From positions 19,531,940 through 19,595,939 of the forward strand of contig NC_091578.1 of NCBI RefSeq assembly GCF_042767895.1: 64,000 nucleotides of DNA. The letters run 5' to 3'. A program made the position numbers and the translations under genes. Below, one piece after another: positions 35,101 through 51,157 of this stretch. Each line of letters opens with the position of its first letter. The first letter of the stretch is position 1. The stretch is from Penaeus vannamei. Lineage: Eukaryota > Arthropoda > Malacostraca > Decapoda > Penaeidae. The notes below the pieces were generated by a model that was not told the DNA's origin, searched no databases, and was given only the letters and a program-made list of their open reading frames with translations.

Positions 35101-38100
35101 ATAGTTATAATGATAAAAATACTTCAATAGTTATTAGCAAAATAATTATTATAACTGCTATAATGATCGTAATAAGAATGATAATCATAAAGATAATGAA
35201 TATGATGATAATAATAATAAAAATGATTAATTAATGATAATACTGTTAAAAATTATCATTCAGCCCATTTATAAATGGAAATAAAGGCCATAAATAATAA
35301 AATCCCAAAAGTCAAAAAAATTTTTTTTTTTTTTTTTAACGGCAAAACGGATTGTGCCTTTTGAGAGAAACGTTGAAAAAAACTCTTTCGCTTTTTAATT
35401 GTAATTATTAGGATTTTAACATAAATTCAGGTAGTTGCCCCAGCCCGGGATTATTGACAATAATGATTATAATTATGATGGTAATGACAATGATAATGAC
35501 AATAATAATGATAATAATGATAAAAGCATGCGACTTTAATGATACTCTTGATAATTACCGTAATAATAGCAATAATTGTTCCAATCCAATAATTTTCATG
35601 CTAATAATGGCAATAGAAATACTATATATCATTATCATTGTCATTATAATTATTATTATTGTCACATTGTTTATGTTCATAAGGTAATCATTATTATTAT
35701 TATCATTATATAAATAGAGTTAATTATTAAAAATAGCAATAATAATTAGCATAATAATGGGATTAAAATTGTAATGATGATGATAATGATAATGATAATC
35801 ATGATGATAATGATTATAATGATAATAATCATATAAAATATTATAGTAATGATAATAATGATGATAATAATTATCCTTTAGTCCAGGCTATAATGAAATA
35901 AATAATAAAGTAGTAATAAAATCCTTTGATGTTAAAAACAAAATATAATCTATGTAATATTAATAATTTTTGAGAGAACTATTCGAATAAAAAGCCCTTT
36001 ACGCTTTTTATCGAAAATTAGCTTATAATTTGTAAGACTAATTCAGGTAATTATGATGATTTCCATGTTGATTCCTTTATTATTGACAATAATGATGATA
36101 ATTATGATGATAATGACAATGATAATGACAATGACAATACTAATAATGATAAAGTCATAAATATAATGATAATCTTGTAAGCTAAATACTGCAATAATAG
36201 CAATAATTAACTCTATTCCAATAATTTTCATACTAATAATGGCAAAAGAAATAATAAAATCATTATACTTACCATTATAATTATTATTAATCTCATTATT
36301 ATTTCTAAGATTATTATTGCTATTATGATTATATAAATAGTTATAATGATAAAAATAGCAATAATAATTAGCATAATAATTATCATAATTGCAATAATGA
36401 TAATAATAACATAATTATGCTGATAATGACTATAATTTATAATAATTATCATATTCTGTTCATTTATAATGAAATAAAGGCTTTAGGTTATAAAATCACA
36501 AAAGTCGAAAAAACGGCAAAATCTAGCCTTATGAGAGCAACGTCGGAAAAACCCTCTTCGTGCTTTTTTAATGGTAATTATGAGGATTTTAACATTAATT
36601 CAGGTAATTATGATGATTTGAATGATGATTCCTTTGCTATTATTTGACATTATTAATGACAATTATGATGCTAATGACAATGATAATGACTATAATAATG
36701 ATAATAGGCGATAAAGTCAGTAATTAAAATGATAATCTTGATAGTTACTGCAATAATAGCAAATATTTAACATCACTTCAATAATTTCCATACTAATAAT
36801 GGCAATAGAAATAATTATAACATCATTATCATTGTCATTATAATTATTATAATTGTCGTTATTATTTTCTAAGATCATCATTATTGCTAATATTATAATA
36901 TAAAGAGTTATAATGATAAAATAGAAATAATACTTAGCATATTATCAATTATTATAACCTCAATAATGATGATAATAACAATGAAAATAATAATGATGTA
37001 ATGACTATAATGATAATAATCATAAAAATGATGACAGTAATGATGATAATGATGATACTAATTATCATTCCGTCACCTTATAATTTGAAATAAAGGCCAG
37101 AACTAATAAAATCCCAAAAGTCGAGAAAACGGCAAAATCTAGCGTATTACAGCATTTTCAGAGGAACGTTGATTTTTTTTTTCGCTTTTTATGGTAATTA
37201 TGAGAATTTTAACATTCAATTTAGGCAAATATGATGATTTCCCTGATGATCCCTTCATTATTGACAATAAAGATAATAATTATGATGATAATTAATAATA
37301 ATAATGCGACAATAATAATGATAATAACGATAGGTCACAAATATAATGATAATCTCTAGAATTACCGCCAATGAATGGGAATAATTAACTCTATTCCTGT
37401 AATTTCCATACTGATAATGGCAATAGAAATAATAATATTATCATCATAGTCATTATCACTATTATTTTTGTCATTGTTATTTTTAAGATCAATATTATTG
37501 CTATTATCATTAATTAATAGTTATAATGATAAAAATAGCAATAATAATTAGCATAATACTTATTATAACTTCAATAATGATGATAATAATAACGATGATC
37601 ATGATATTAATGACTATAATGATAATAAGCATAAAAAGGACACAGTAATGATAATAATGATGATATTAATCATTCAGTCAATTCATAACGAAATCAAAGC
37701 CAGAAGTTATAAGATTGCAGCCATTTGAGAGAAACGGCAAAAAAAACCTCTTTCGCTATCTAATGGCAATTATAGATTTTAACTTTAATTCAGGTAATTA
37801 TGATGATTTCCCTGATTATTCCTTTTATCATTGACAATAAAGATGATAATTATGATGATAATGACAATGATAATGACAATAATAATGATAAAGTCATAAT
37901 TATAATGATAATCTTGATAATTACTGTAAGAATAGCAATAATTAACTCCCATCTAATAATTTCCATACTATTAATGGCAATAAAAAATAATAACATCATT
38001 ATCATTGTCATTATAATTATTATTATTATCATTATTATTTCTAAATTCAAATATTATTGCTATTATCATTATATATAAATAGTTATATTGATAAAAATAG

Positions 38101-38316
38101 TAATAATGATTAGCATTATAATTATTATAATTGTATTAATGATGTTTATAATATTAATGATCATGATGATAATGACTATAATGATCATAATCAGAAAAAT
38201 GATAGTAATGACGATAATGATTATAATAGAGCCACTGGCCTCAGGTCCATTTATAGTGAAATCAAGGCCAGAAGTAATAAAATCCTAAAAGTCGAAAAAA
38301 ACTGCAAAATCTAGCG
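32161..38316 (-). repeat. Satellite array, block C (inverted), partly degraded
   Basis: Begins inside a core after the gap (CGAAAAAACGGCAAAATCTAGCG) and stays inverted to 38,316. Monomers from about 33,450 to 37,800 diverge strongly, with many short insertions and TTTAAAA/ATTTTTAA-like runs, strongest at 33,930-34,260, where the core is barely recognisable. A poly(A)/(T) expansion sits near 35,310-35,340. No genes were seen; Ile- or Asn-rich frames are compositional. Confidence 0.92.
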
Positions 38317-41300
38317 TTTTTTCGACTTTTGGGATTTTTTAACTTCTGGCCCTTTTTTATTATAAATGGACTGAATGATAATTATTATCATTATCATTAC
38401 TATCATCATTTTTATGATTATTGTCATTATAGTTATTATCATCATGATTATCATTACTATTATCATCATTTATATCATCAGTTATCATGCTAATTATTTT
38501 TGCTATTTTTATCATTATGCTATTATTGCAGTAACTATCAAGATTATCATTATAATTATGCCTTTATCATTATTATCATTATAATTGTCATTATCATTTT
38601 CATTATCATCATAATTATCATCATTATTGTCAATAATAAAGGATTCATCATGGAAATCATCATAATTACCTGAATTAATGTTAAAATCCCAATAATTACC
38701 ATAAGTAAGCGAAAAAGTTTTTTTTTCGACGTTTTTCTCAGAAGGCTGTAATACGCTAGATTTTGCCGTTTTTTCGACGTTTTGGATTTTATTACTTCTG
38801 GCCATTATTTCATTATAAATTGACTGAATGATAATTATTATCATTATTATCATTACTGTCATTATTTTTATGATTATCATTATAGTCATTATCATCATGA
38901 TTATTATCATCATTATTGCAGTTATGATAATTAGTATGCTAATTATTGTTGCTATTTTTATCATTATAAATATTTATGTAATGATAATAGCAATAATGAT
39001 GATCTTAGAAATACTGACAATAATAATTATCATAATGACAATAATAATGATATTAATATTTCTATTGCCATTATCAGTATAGAAATCATTGGAATAGAGT
39101 TAATTGTTGCTATTATTGCAGTAATTATCAAGATTATCGTTATATTTATGAATTTATCATTATTATCATTATTATTGTCATTATCATTGTCATTATCATC
39201 ATAATTATCATCATTATTGTCAATAATAAAGAAATCAGGGAAATCATCATAATTGCCTAAATTAATGTTAAAATTCTCACACCACATAAAAAGCGAAAAA
39301 AAAAAATTTCAACGTTACTCTGAAAATGCTGTAATACGCTAGATTTTGCCGTTTTCTTGACTTTTGAGATTTTATTAGTTCCTTGGTCTTTATTTCATTA
39401 TAAATTGACGGAATGATAATTTAGGTATCATTATCATCATTACTGTCATCATTTTTATGATTATCATTATAGTCATTATAATCATGATTATCATTATTAT
39501 CAAAATTATAGCAGTTATAATAATTATTATGCTAATTATTATTGCTATTTTTATCATTAAAACTATTTACATAATGATAATAGCAATAATGATGATCTTA
39601 GAAATAATAATGAAAATAATAATTAAAATGACAATGATAATGATGATATTTTTTTTGCCATTATTAGTATGGACATTATTGGAATTATTGGAGTTAATTA
39701 TTGCTATTATTGCAGTAATTATCAAGATTATTATTATAATTATGACTTATTATTATCATTATTACCATTATCATAGTCATTATCATCATGATTATCTTCA
39801 TTTTTGTCAATAATAAAAGTTGAGCTCATCATGGAAATCATTATAATTGCCTAAATTAATGTTAAAATCCTTATAATTACCAATAAGTAGCGAAAAGGTT
39901 TTTTTTTCGACGTTGCTCTCAAAAGGCTAGATTTTGGCTGTTTTTTCGACTGTTGGAATTATATTATTTCTGGCCTTTATTTCCTTATAAATGGACTGAA
40001 CAGCTATTTTTATCATCATCATTATCATTACTGTCATCATTTTTTCGGATTATTGTCATTATAGTCATTATTATCATGATTATCAATATTAATATCATCA
40101 TTAATACAGTTATAATAATTATCATGCTAATTATTATTGCTATTTTTATCATTATAACTATCTATATAATGATCATAAAGCAATAATGATGATCATAGAA
40201 ATAATAATTAATAATAATAATAATTATAATGACAATGATAATGATGTTATTATTAGGTCTATTGCCATTATCAGTATGGGAATTATTGGAATAGAGTTAA
40301 CATTGCAATTATTGCAGTAATTATCAAGATAACCATTATAATTATGACTTTATCATTATTATCATTATTATCATTATTATTGTCATTATCATTCTCAATA
40401 TCATCAAAATTATCATCATTATTGTCAATAATAAAGGAATCACAGTAGAAATCATTATGATTACCTGAATTAATGTTAAAATCCTCATAATTACCATTAA
40501 AAAGCGAAAACGTTTTTTTTCGACGTTTCTCTCAAAAGGGTAGATTTTGCCGTTTTCGACTTGTGGGATTTTATTACTTCTGGCCTTTATTTCATGATAA
40601 ATTGACTGAATGATGATTATTATCATAATTATTATTACTGTCATAACTTTTATGATTATTATCATTATAGTGATTATCCTCTATGATTATCATTATTGTT
40701 CTGATCATTATTGTGTTTATGATAATTATTATGCTTATTATTATTGCTATTTTTATCATATTCATATAATGATATTAGCAATAATGATGATCTTAGAAAT
40801 AATAATGACTATAATGATAAAAATAATGGCAATATTATTTCTATTGCCATTATTAGTATTAGTATGCAAATTATTGGGAAAGAGTTAATTATTGCTATTA
40901 TTGCACTAATTCTGAATGATTATCATTATATATATGAATATCATTAATATCATTATTATTTTCATTATCATTGTCATTATCATCATAATTATCATCAATA
41001 TTGCCAATGATAAAGGAATCAAATAGGAAATCATCATGATTACCTGAATTAATGTTAAAATCCTTATAATTAACATTAAAAAGCGAAAAGGTTTTTTTTC
41101 AACGTTTCCTCTCAAAATGCTGTAATACGCTAGATTCTGCCATTTTTTCGATTTTATTTGGGATTTTATTACTTCTTGGCCTTTATTTCATTAAAAATTG
41201 ACTGAATGATAATTATTATCATCATTATTATCATTACTGTCATCATTTTTATGATTAATATTATCATTATAGACATTATCATCACATTATCATTATTCTT

Positions 41301-44300
41301 ATCATTATTGCAGTTATAATAATTATTATGCTAATTATTATTGCTATTTTTATCATTATAAATATTTATATAATGGGTAATAGTAATAATGATTATCTTA
41401 GAAATAATAATGACAATAATAATAATAATTATAATGACAATGATAATGATGTTATTATTATTTCTATTGCCTTATTAGTATGGAACTTATTGGCATAGAG
41501 TTAATTATTGGTATTATTGCAGTAATTCGAAAGATTATCATTATAATTTATGATTTTATCATTATTATCATTATAATTATGACTTTATCATTATTATCAT
41601 TATAATTGTCATTATCATTGTTATTATCATCATAATTATCATCTTCATTGTCAATAATAAAGGAATCATCAGGGAAATCATGATTACCTGAATTAATGTT
41701 AAAATCCCTATATATACCACAAGAAAGTGATAAGGGTTTTTTCCACGTTTCTCTCAAAAGGCTAGATTTTGCCGGTTTTTCGACTTTTATTACTTCTGGC
41801 CGTTATTTCATTATTAATGGACTGAATAATAATTATCATCATTATTATCATTACTTTCATTATTTCTATGATTATTATCAGTATACTCATTATCATAATG
41901 ATTATCATGATTACTATCATTATAGCAGTTATAATGATTATTATGCTAATTATTATTGCTATTTCTATCATTATAATTATTTATATAATGATAATAGCAG
42001 CTAAATGATGATCTGAGTGAAATAATGATGATCTTAGAAATAATAATGACAATAATAATTATTATAATGACAATGATAATGATATTATTATTTCTATTGC
42101 CATTGTTGGTATGGAAATTATTGGAATAGTGTTAATTATTGCTTGGGTCTTTTTCGACGTTTATCTCTGAAGGCTGCAATACGCTTGATTTTGCACGTTT
42201 TTTCGACTTTTTATAACTTCTGGGACTTTTATTTCATTATAAATGGACTGAGTGATAATGGCTATCATTATTATCATTACTGTCATCATTTATATGATTA
42301 TTATCATTATAGTCATTATCATCATGATTATCATTATTATTATCAATATTATAGCAGTTATAATAATGATTATGCTACTTATTATTTATTATTTTTATCA
42401 TTAAAACTATTTATGTAATGATAATGAAGCAACAATGATGATCTTATAGTGATAAAAATGGCAAATAATAATAATTATAATTTCAATGATAAATTGATGT
42501 TATTTCTATTGCCATTATTAGTAGAAAAATGATTGGAATAGGGTTAATCATTGCTATTATTGCAGTAATTTCTCAAGATTATCATTATAATTATGACTTT
42601 TATCATAATTAACATTATTATTGGCATTATCATCATAATTATCACATTGTTAATAATAAATGAATCATTAGGGAAATCATCATCATTACCTTAATTAGTT
42701 AAAACTCCTCATAATTACCATCAAAAAGCGAAAATGTTTTTTTTTTCCGACGTTCCTCTCAAAAGGCTGTATTAATTTAGATTTTGCCTTTTCTTGACTT
42801 TTGGGATTTTATTACTTCTATTCTTTACTTCATTATAGATGGACTGAATGATGATTATTATTATCAGATAATAATTATCATTGCTGTCATTATTTTTACG
42901 ATTATTATCATTATAGTCATTATCATCATGATTATCATTATTAACATCATTATTGCATTTATAATAATTAGTATACTAATCATAATGCTATTTTTATCAT
43001 TATAACTATTAATATAATGATAATAGAAATAATGACTATCTTAGAAATATTGACAAAAATAATAAACATAATGACAATGATAATTATGTTACTATTATTT
43101 CTATTGCCATTATTAGTATTGAAATTATTTGAAGAGTTATTATTTGCTATACTGTGCAGCACTATGAAGATTATAATTATAACTATGACTTTATCATCAT
43201 TATCATCATTATTGTCATTATCTTTGTCATTATCATCATAATTATCATTTTATTATTGTTAATAATAAAGGAATCATCAGGGAAATCATCATAATTACCT
43301 TGAATTGATTTTTAAATCCCCATAATTACCATTAAAAAAGCGAAAAGTTTTTTTTTCGATGTTTCTCTCAAAAGGCTAGATTTTTCCTTTTTCGACTTTT
43401 TGGGTTTTAAAACTTCTGGCCTTTTATTTCATTATAAATGGACTGAATGATAATTATCATTATTATCATTACATTTTTATTATTATTATCATTATATTCA
43501 TTATCATCATGATTATCATTATTAATATCATCATTATTATGAAGTTATAATAATTATTATGCTAATTATTATTGCTATTTTTATCTTTATAACTATCTAT
43601 ATATAATGATAATAGCAATAACGATGATCATTAATAATGACAATATTAATAATCATAATGACAATGATAATGATGTTATTATTTCTATTGCCATTATTAG
43701 TATGGAAATTATTGGAATATAGTTAATTAATGCTATTATTGCAGTAACTATTTAGCATTATCATTATAATTATGACTTTATCATTATTATCATTATTATT
43801 TGTCATTATCATTGTCATTGACATCATAATGAATATAATTATCATCAATAATAAAGGAATCATCATGGGAATCATCATAATTACCATTAAAAAGCGAAAA
43901 GGTTCTTTCGACGTCTCTCAGAAAAGGCTGTAATACGCTAGATTTCTGCCATTTTTTGGGATTTTATTACTCTTTACATCTTATTCCATTATAGATGGAC
44001 TTTAATGATAATTTATCATCATTAATATTATCATTACTGTCATCATTTTTATGATTCTCATCATTTCCTAGTCATTATCATCATGATTATCATTATTGTC
44101 ATTATTCCAGTTATAATAATTATTATGCCAATTATTATTGCTATTTTTATAATTATAACTATTTATATAAATGATAATAGCAATAATGATGATCTTAGAA
44201 AATGATGATGATCTTAGAAATAATAATCACAATACTAATAATCATGACGACAATGATAATAATGTTATTATTTATATTGCCATTATTAGTATGGAAATTA

Positions 44301-47300
44301 TTGGAATAGAGTTAATCATTGCAATTATTGCAGTAATTAGTACATTATAATTATAATTATGACTTTCATCATCAATATTATTTATCATTATCATCATTAT
44401 TGTTAATAATAAAGGAATCATTATGGAAATCACCATAACTACCTGAATTAATACTAAAAATCCTCATAATTACCATTTTAAAGCGAAAAGGTTTTTAACG
44501 TTTTTTTCACTTTTGGGATTTTATTACTTCTATCCCTTTATTTCATTATAAATGGGATTGAATGATAATTATTATCATCATTATTATCATTATTATTATC
44601 ATCATTATGAAGTGTTATAATAACTATTATTAATTATTATTGCTATTTTTATCATTATAACTATAAATATATAATTATAATAGCAACAATAATGATGACC
44701 TTAGAAATAATAATGACAATAATGTAACAGATTATAACACAACGATAATGATGCTATTATTATTTCTTTAGCCAGTATTTGTATGGAAGTTATTGGAATA
44801 GAATTAATTATTGATATTATTACAGTAACTATCAAGATTGTCATCATAATTATGAATTTACCATTATTATTATTATTATTGTCATTATCATTGACATTAT
44901 CATAAATATCATCATCATTATTGTCAATATTAAAGGCATCATCATGGAAATCATCATAATTACCTGAATTAATTCTAAAATCTTCATTATTACCATTAAA
45001 AAGCGAAAATATTTTTCTTCATCGCTTGTCTTAAAAGGTTGTAATGCCTAATATCTTTGCCGTTTTTCGACTTTTGGGATTTTAACATTTCAGGCCTTTA
45101 TTTCATTTATAAATGGACTGAATGATAATTATCATCATCATTATTACCTATCATTGTCATCATTTATATGATTATTATCATTATAGTCATTATCATCATG
45201 ATTATCGATATCATTATCATCATAATTGCAGTTATAATAATTATTATATGTTAATTATTATTGTTATTTTTATCATTATAATCCATTTATACAATGATAA
45301 TAGCAATAATGATGTATTTAGAAACAATAATAATAATAATATTTCTAATGACAATGATAATGATATTATTTTTACTGCCATTATTAGTATGTTAGTTAAT
45401 TATTGCTATTATTACAGTAACTATCAAGATTATCATTAAAATTTTGACTTTATCATTATTATATTATTGTCATTATCCTTATCATTATCATCATAATTAT
45501 CATCTTTCTTGTCACCAATAAAGGAATAATCAGGGAAATCATCATAATTACCTGAATTAACGTTAAAATCCCAATAATCACCATTAGAAAGCCAAAAGGT
45601 TTTTTTTTTCGACGTTTCTCTCAAATGGCTGCAATTTTATTACTTCTGGCTTTGATTTCGTCATAACGACTGAATCGATAACACAGTACCATCATTATTA
45701 TCATTGTGGTCATCATTTTTATGATTATTATCATTATAGTCATTATCATCATGATCATCATTATTATTATCATCATTAATGGCATTTATAATAAGTATTA
45801 TGCTAATTATTATTGCTATTCTTATCATTATAACTATTTATATAATGATAAGGAAAATAATGATGATAGAAATAATAATTAATAATAATAATAATTATAA
45901 TGACAATGATAATGATGTTACTATTATTTCTATTGCCATTATCAGTATGGAAATTACTTGGAATAGAGTTAATTATTCTTATTATTGAAATAATTCTAGA
46001 GATTATCATAATATTCATGACTTTATCATTATTATCATTATTATTGTCATTATCATTGTCATTATCATCATAATTATTATCTTTATTGTCAATAATAATA
46101 AGGAATCATCAGTGGAATCATCATAATTGCCTAAATTAATGTTAAAATTCTCACAATTACCATTAAAAAGAGAAAAGTTTTTTCTCAACGTTCCTCTCAA
46201 AAAGGCTAGATTATGCTAGATTTTGCAGTTTTCTCTGACTTTTGGGATTTTATTAGTTATGGCCTTTATTTCATTATAGAATTCTATTTGTAATGGATAA
46301 TTAGTATCATCATTAATTAACATTACTGTCATCATTTTTATGATTATTATCATTATAGTCATTATCATCATCAATATCATTATTATTATCATTATTGAAG
46401 TTATGATAATTATTATGCTAATTATTATTAATATTTTTATCACTATAACTATTTATATAATAATAATAGCAATAATGATGATCTTAGAAATAATGACAAA
46501 TTATAATAATTTATAATGACAATGATAATGATGTTACAATTATTTCTATTGCCATTATTAGTATGGAAATTATTGGAATAGAATTAATTATTGCTATTAT
46601 TGCAGTAACTATCAAGGTTATCATTAAAATTATGAGTTTATCCTTATTATCATTATTATTGTCATTATCATCATAATTATCATTATTATTGTCAATAATA
46701 AAGGATTCATCATGGAAATAATAATATTTACGTGAATTAAAGTTAAAAATACTCATAATTCTCATTAAAAAGCGAAAAGGAAACATTTCGACTTTTCTCT
46801 CAAAAATCTGTAATACGCTAGATTTTGCTGTTTTTTCGACTTTTGTGATTTTATAACTTCTGGCCATCATTTCATTATAAATGGACTGAATGATAATTAT
46901 TATCATTATTATCATTACTGTCATCATTTTATGATTATCATTATAGTTCATTATCATCATGATTATCACATAATCATCATTATTACAGTTATAATAATTA
47001 GTATGTTAATTATCATTGCTATTTTTATCATTATAACTTATCTATGTAATGATAATAGCAATAATGATGATCTTAGAAATAATAATGAATAATAATAATA
47101 ATTATAATGACAATAGATAATGATGTTATTATTGTTTTGCATACATTATCAGTATGGAAATTATTGGAATAAAGTTACCTATTAATATTATTGCAGTAAT
47201 TCTCAAGATTATCATTATAATTATGACTTTATCATTATTATCATTATTGTCATTATCATTGTTATTACCATCATAATGATCATCATTATTACCTAATACC

Positions 47301-49743
47301 ATTACGAATCATCATGCAAATCATCATACCTCACCTGAATTAATGTTAAACCCTTCATAATCTACCATTAAAAAGCGAAAAGGGTTTTTCGACGGTGCTC
47401 TCAAAAGGTAAGATTTTGCTGTTGTTTTTCGACTTTTGGGATTTTTATTACTTCATTTTTTATTTCATTATAAATGGACGGAATGATAATTATCATTATT
47501 ATCATATTACTGTCATCATCATTTTTATGATTATTATCATTATAATTCCATTATCCTCATGATTATCATTATTATTATCATCATTATTGCAATTATAATA
47601 ATTATTTATGCTAATTATTAAGGCTATTTTTATCAATATAACTATTTATATAATGATAATAGCAATAAATAATCTTAGAAATAGTAATGACAATAATAAT
47701 AATTATAATGACAATTATAATATTATTATTTCGATTGCCATTATTAGTATGAAAATTATTGGAATAGAGAGTTAATTATTGCTAATATTGTACAGTATTT
47801 TAATAAGATTATCATTATAATTATGACTTTATTATTATTATCATTATTATTGTCATTATCATTGTCATTATCATCATAACTATCATCATTATTGCTCATT
47901 ACCAAAGGAATCACCAGGGAAATCATCATAATTACCTGAATTAATCTGGGAAATCCTCATAATTACCATTAAAAAAGGTAAAGGGTTTTCTTCGATCATT
48001 CTCTCAAAAAGCTGTAATACGCTAGATTTTGCCGTTTTTCTGACTTTTGGGATTTTATTACTGCTGGCGTTTATTTCATTATAACTGGACTAAATGATAA
48101 TTATTATCATCATTATTATCATTACTGTCAAAATTTTAATGATTATTATCATTATAGTCATTATCATCATGATTATCATTATCATTATCATCATTATTAG
48201 AATAAAGCTCTTTTAATGCATTATGCTAATTATTATTGCTATTTTTATCATCATAACTATTTATATAATGATAATAGCAATAATGATGATCTTAGAAATA
48301 ATAATGACTATAATAATAATTATAATGACAATGATAATATTATTATTTCTATTGCCATTAGTATGAAAATTATCAGAATAGAGTTAATTATTGCTATTAT
48401 TGCAGTAATTATCAAGAGTATCATTATAATTATGACTATCATTATTATAATAATATTAATTATCATTAATATAATAGCTATCATTATTATTAAATACATC
48501 ATCAACATATAAATATCATAATAATTATCATCATTATTAAGTCAATAATAAACGAAACATCACGAAAATCATCACAAATTACCTGAATTAATGTTGCTAA
48601 AAATCCTATTAATTACCATTAAAAAAGCAAAAGTTTTTTTTTCAACGTTTCTCTGAATAGGCTAAAATCCTACAGATTTTGCCTTTTTTTTTTTTTTTCG
48701 ACTTTAGGGATTTTATTACTTCTGGCCTTTATTTTCTTATAAATTTACTGAATGATAATTATTGTCATTATTATCATTAGTCATCATTTTTATGATTATC
48801 ATCATATTCATTATCATTATGATTATCATTATTATTATCATTATAGCAGTTATAATAATTATTGCGTTAATTACTATTGCAATTTTTATCATTATAACTA
48901 TTTATGTAATGATAATAGCAATAATGATGATCTTAGAAATAATAACATAATAATAATAATTATAATGACAATGATAATGATATTATTTCTTATTGCTAAT
49001 ATTAGTATGGAAATTAATGGAATAGTATTAATTATTGCAGTAATTCTCAAGATTATCATTATAATTGTGACTTTATCATTATCATTAGCATTGTCATTAT
49101 CATTATTGTTTTTATCAAAATAATTATCATCATTATTGTCAATAATTAAAGGAATCATCATGGAAATCATCTTAATTACCTGAATTAATGATGAATCCTC
49201 ATAATTACCATTAAAAAGCGAAAAAGGGTCTTTTTTCGACTTTTCTCTCAGAAGGCTGTAATACGCTAGATTTTGCCGTTTTTTGACTTTTGGGGTTTTA
49301 TTACTTCTGGCCTTTTATTTCATTATAAATGGACTGAATGGTAACTATTATCATTATTATTGATTGTCATCATTTTTATGATTATCATTATAGTCATTAT
49401 CATCATGATTATCATTATTATCATCAATATTGCAGTTATGATAAATGTTATGCTAATTATTATTGCTATTATTATCATTATAATTATGTATATAATGGTA
49501 ATAGCGCTAACAATGATGCTCTTAGTAATAATAATGACAATACTAATAATTATAATGACAATGGTAATGATATTATTATTTCTATTGCCATTATTAGTAT
49601 GGAAATTATTGGAATAGAGCGCTGATTATTGGTATTATTGCAGTAATTATCAAGATTATCATTATAATTATGACTTTTTATAATTATTATCATTATTGTC
49701 ATTATCATTGTCATTATCATCATAATTATCATCATTATTGTCA
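38317..49743 (+). repeat. Satellite array, block D (forward)
   Basis: Orientation turns forward at a palindromic junction: 38,281-38,300 and 38,317-38,336 are inverted copies of the TCGACTTTTGGGATT core segment with 19 of 20 matches and a 16-nt centre. Forward cores recur near 38,750, 39,330, 40,540, 41,120, 43,370, 43,930, 46,200, 46,810, 48,010, 49,258. Monomers are more divergent than in block A, with many one-base indels. No coding region is supported. Confidence 0.94.
49698..49743. repeat. 46-bp target-site duplication of RTE LINE (left copy)
   Basis: This 46-bp satellite segment is repeated without a mismatch at 51,158-51,203, on the other side of the RTE fragment. Part of the match could be chance similarity between neighbouring satellite subrepeats, but the two copies occupy the same point of the monomer and the array continues normally when one is removed. 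Confidence 0.82.
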
Positions 49744-51157
49744 TTTGCCATTCGGCACTACGGTACCGTTCCCTCTGACCTGTTGAGGGGTGTGGTCATC
49801 CCTCTCTGGAAGGGGAAGGGGGGACCGATGGGACTGCACCAATCACCGCGGCATCACACTATGTGTACCAGGCAAGGTTCTGCGCCCGCATCCTTCTGAG
49901 GCGTATCAGAGACCATCTACTAAGGCATCAGAGGCCAGAGCAATCCGGATTCACTCCTGGTAAGTCAACAATAGACCAAAATCCCTGCGCTTCGAGTCAT
50001 TGTAGAGCGCCGTCGTGAGTCCGGACGTGGGTTACTTGCAGCCTACACCGACCTCAAAAAGGCGTTCGATACAGTACATCGGGAATCACTCTGGGAGATC
50101 CTGAGAGGAATTCCAACAAGGATTATTGAACCAGCAAACCTATATACTGGTACTGAAAGTGCTGTAAAGTGTGGTGGGGGCCTGTCGAGCTTCTTTCCCG
50201 TCAGTTCAGGAGTGAGGCAAGGCTGTGTTCTTGTACCAATCCTTTTCAACACTTGCATGGACTGGATACTAGGCAGAGCTACTGTTCAAAGTCATTGTGG
50301 AGCAACACTGGGTAATATTTAAAGCTACAGACCTTGATTTTGCTGATGATGTTGCAATTCTATCTGAGTTCCTTTGGAAACCTTAGTGGTGGCCCTCGAT
50401 GCATTTAGTATCGAAGCGAAGCCCTTGGGTCTAGAGGTCTGGACCGCTAATTAAGATCTAGGACTTTAAATTTACTAGGAGAACCTGTTCAGTCGGTACG
50501 TGCTTGCGGCGGACATTGAGGTCACAGAGAGCTTTACATACCTTGGTAGTGCAGTTCATAACTCTGGGTTGTCAGACCAGGAAGTCAGTAGATGGATTGG
50601 CCTGAAGTAGCGGGGGTCATGAACTCTCTCGACAAGAGTATTTGGAGATGCCGGTACCTGTGCAGGTATGACCAGGCGCTACGGGTTTTCAGGGCCCTGG
50701 GTAATGCCAGTTTTTGCTCTACGGTAGTGAAACCTGGACATTATCCAGTGCACTGTAGTCCCGTTCCGACGCCTTTTGTAATAGGTCCTTGCGCCGGATC
50801 ATGGGGTACCGTTGGCGGGACCATGTGTTCAACCAACGGCTGCACCATGAGACTGGCACAGGACCTGTTACCTGCACAATCCGGGATCGCCAACTCAGGC
50901 TATAAGGCCACCTGGCTCGCTTTCCACAGACTGATCCTCACTATCAGGTTGTCTCTGTTCGAGACAACCCTGGGTGGAGGAGTGCTCAGGACGACCTAGG
51001 AGGTCGTGGCTTTTACAGATCGGATCAAACCTGTCGGGAAGAGCTCGAGATGGACCGGGCCCTTGCTTGGCGACTTGCCATGAGAGATCCCAAAAGGTGG
51101 AAGGAGAAGGTGGACGCGGCTATGCGCCCCCTGTCGGCGTAAGCTCTAGATGATGAT
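49744..51157 (+). mobile_element. 5'-truncated RTE-type LINE, degenerate
   Basis: 1.41 kb of GC-richer sequence in the satellite. RT motifs are visible in the plus strand: AYTDLKKAFDTVHRESLWEI from 50,041 (motif A), SGVRQGCVLVPILFNTCMDW from 50,206 (motif B, same frame) and DFADDVAILSE from 50,336 (motif C, shifted frame). Downstream come VTESFTYLGS near 50,520 and a frame with GVMNSLDKSIWRCRYLCR (50,592 onward), then further frameshifts. The 3' end reads GATGATGATG, a short-repeat tail usual for RTE. The endonuclease is absent, so it is a 5' truncation. Family membership rests on the motif style; BovB-like relatives are not excluded. Confidence 0.88.
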
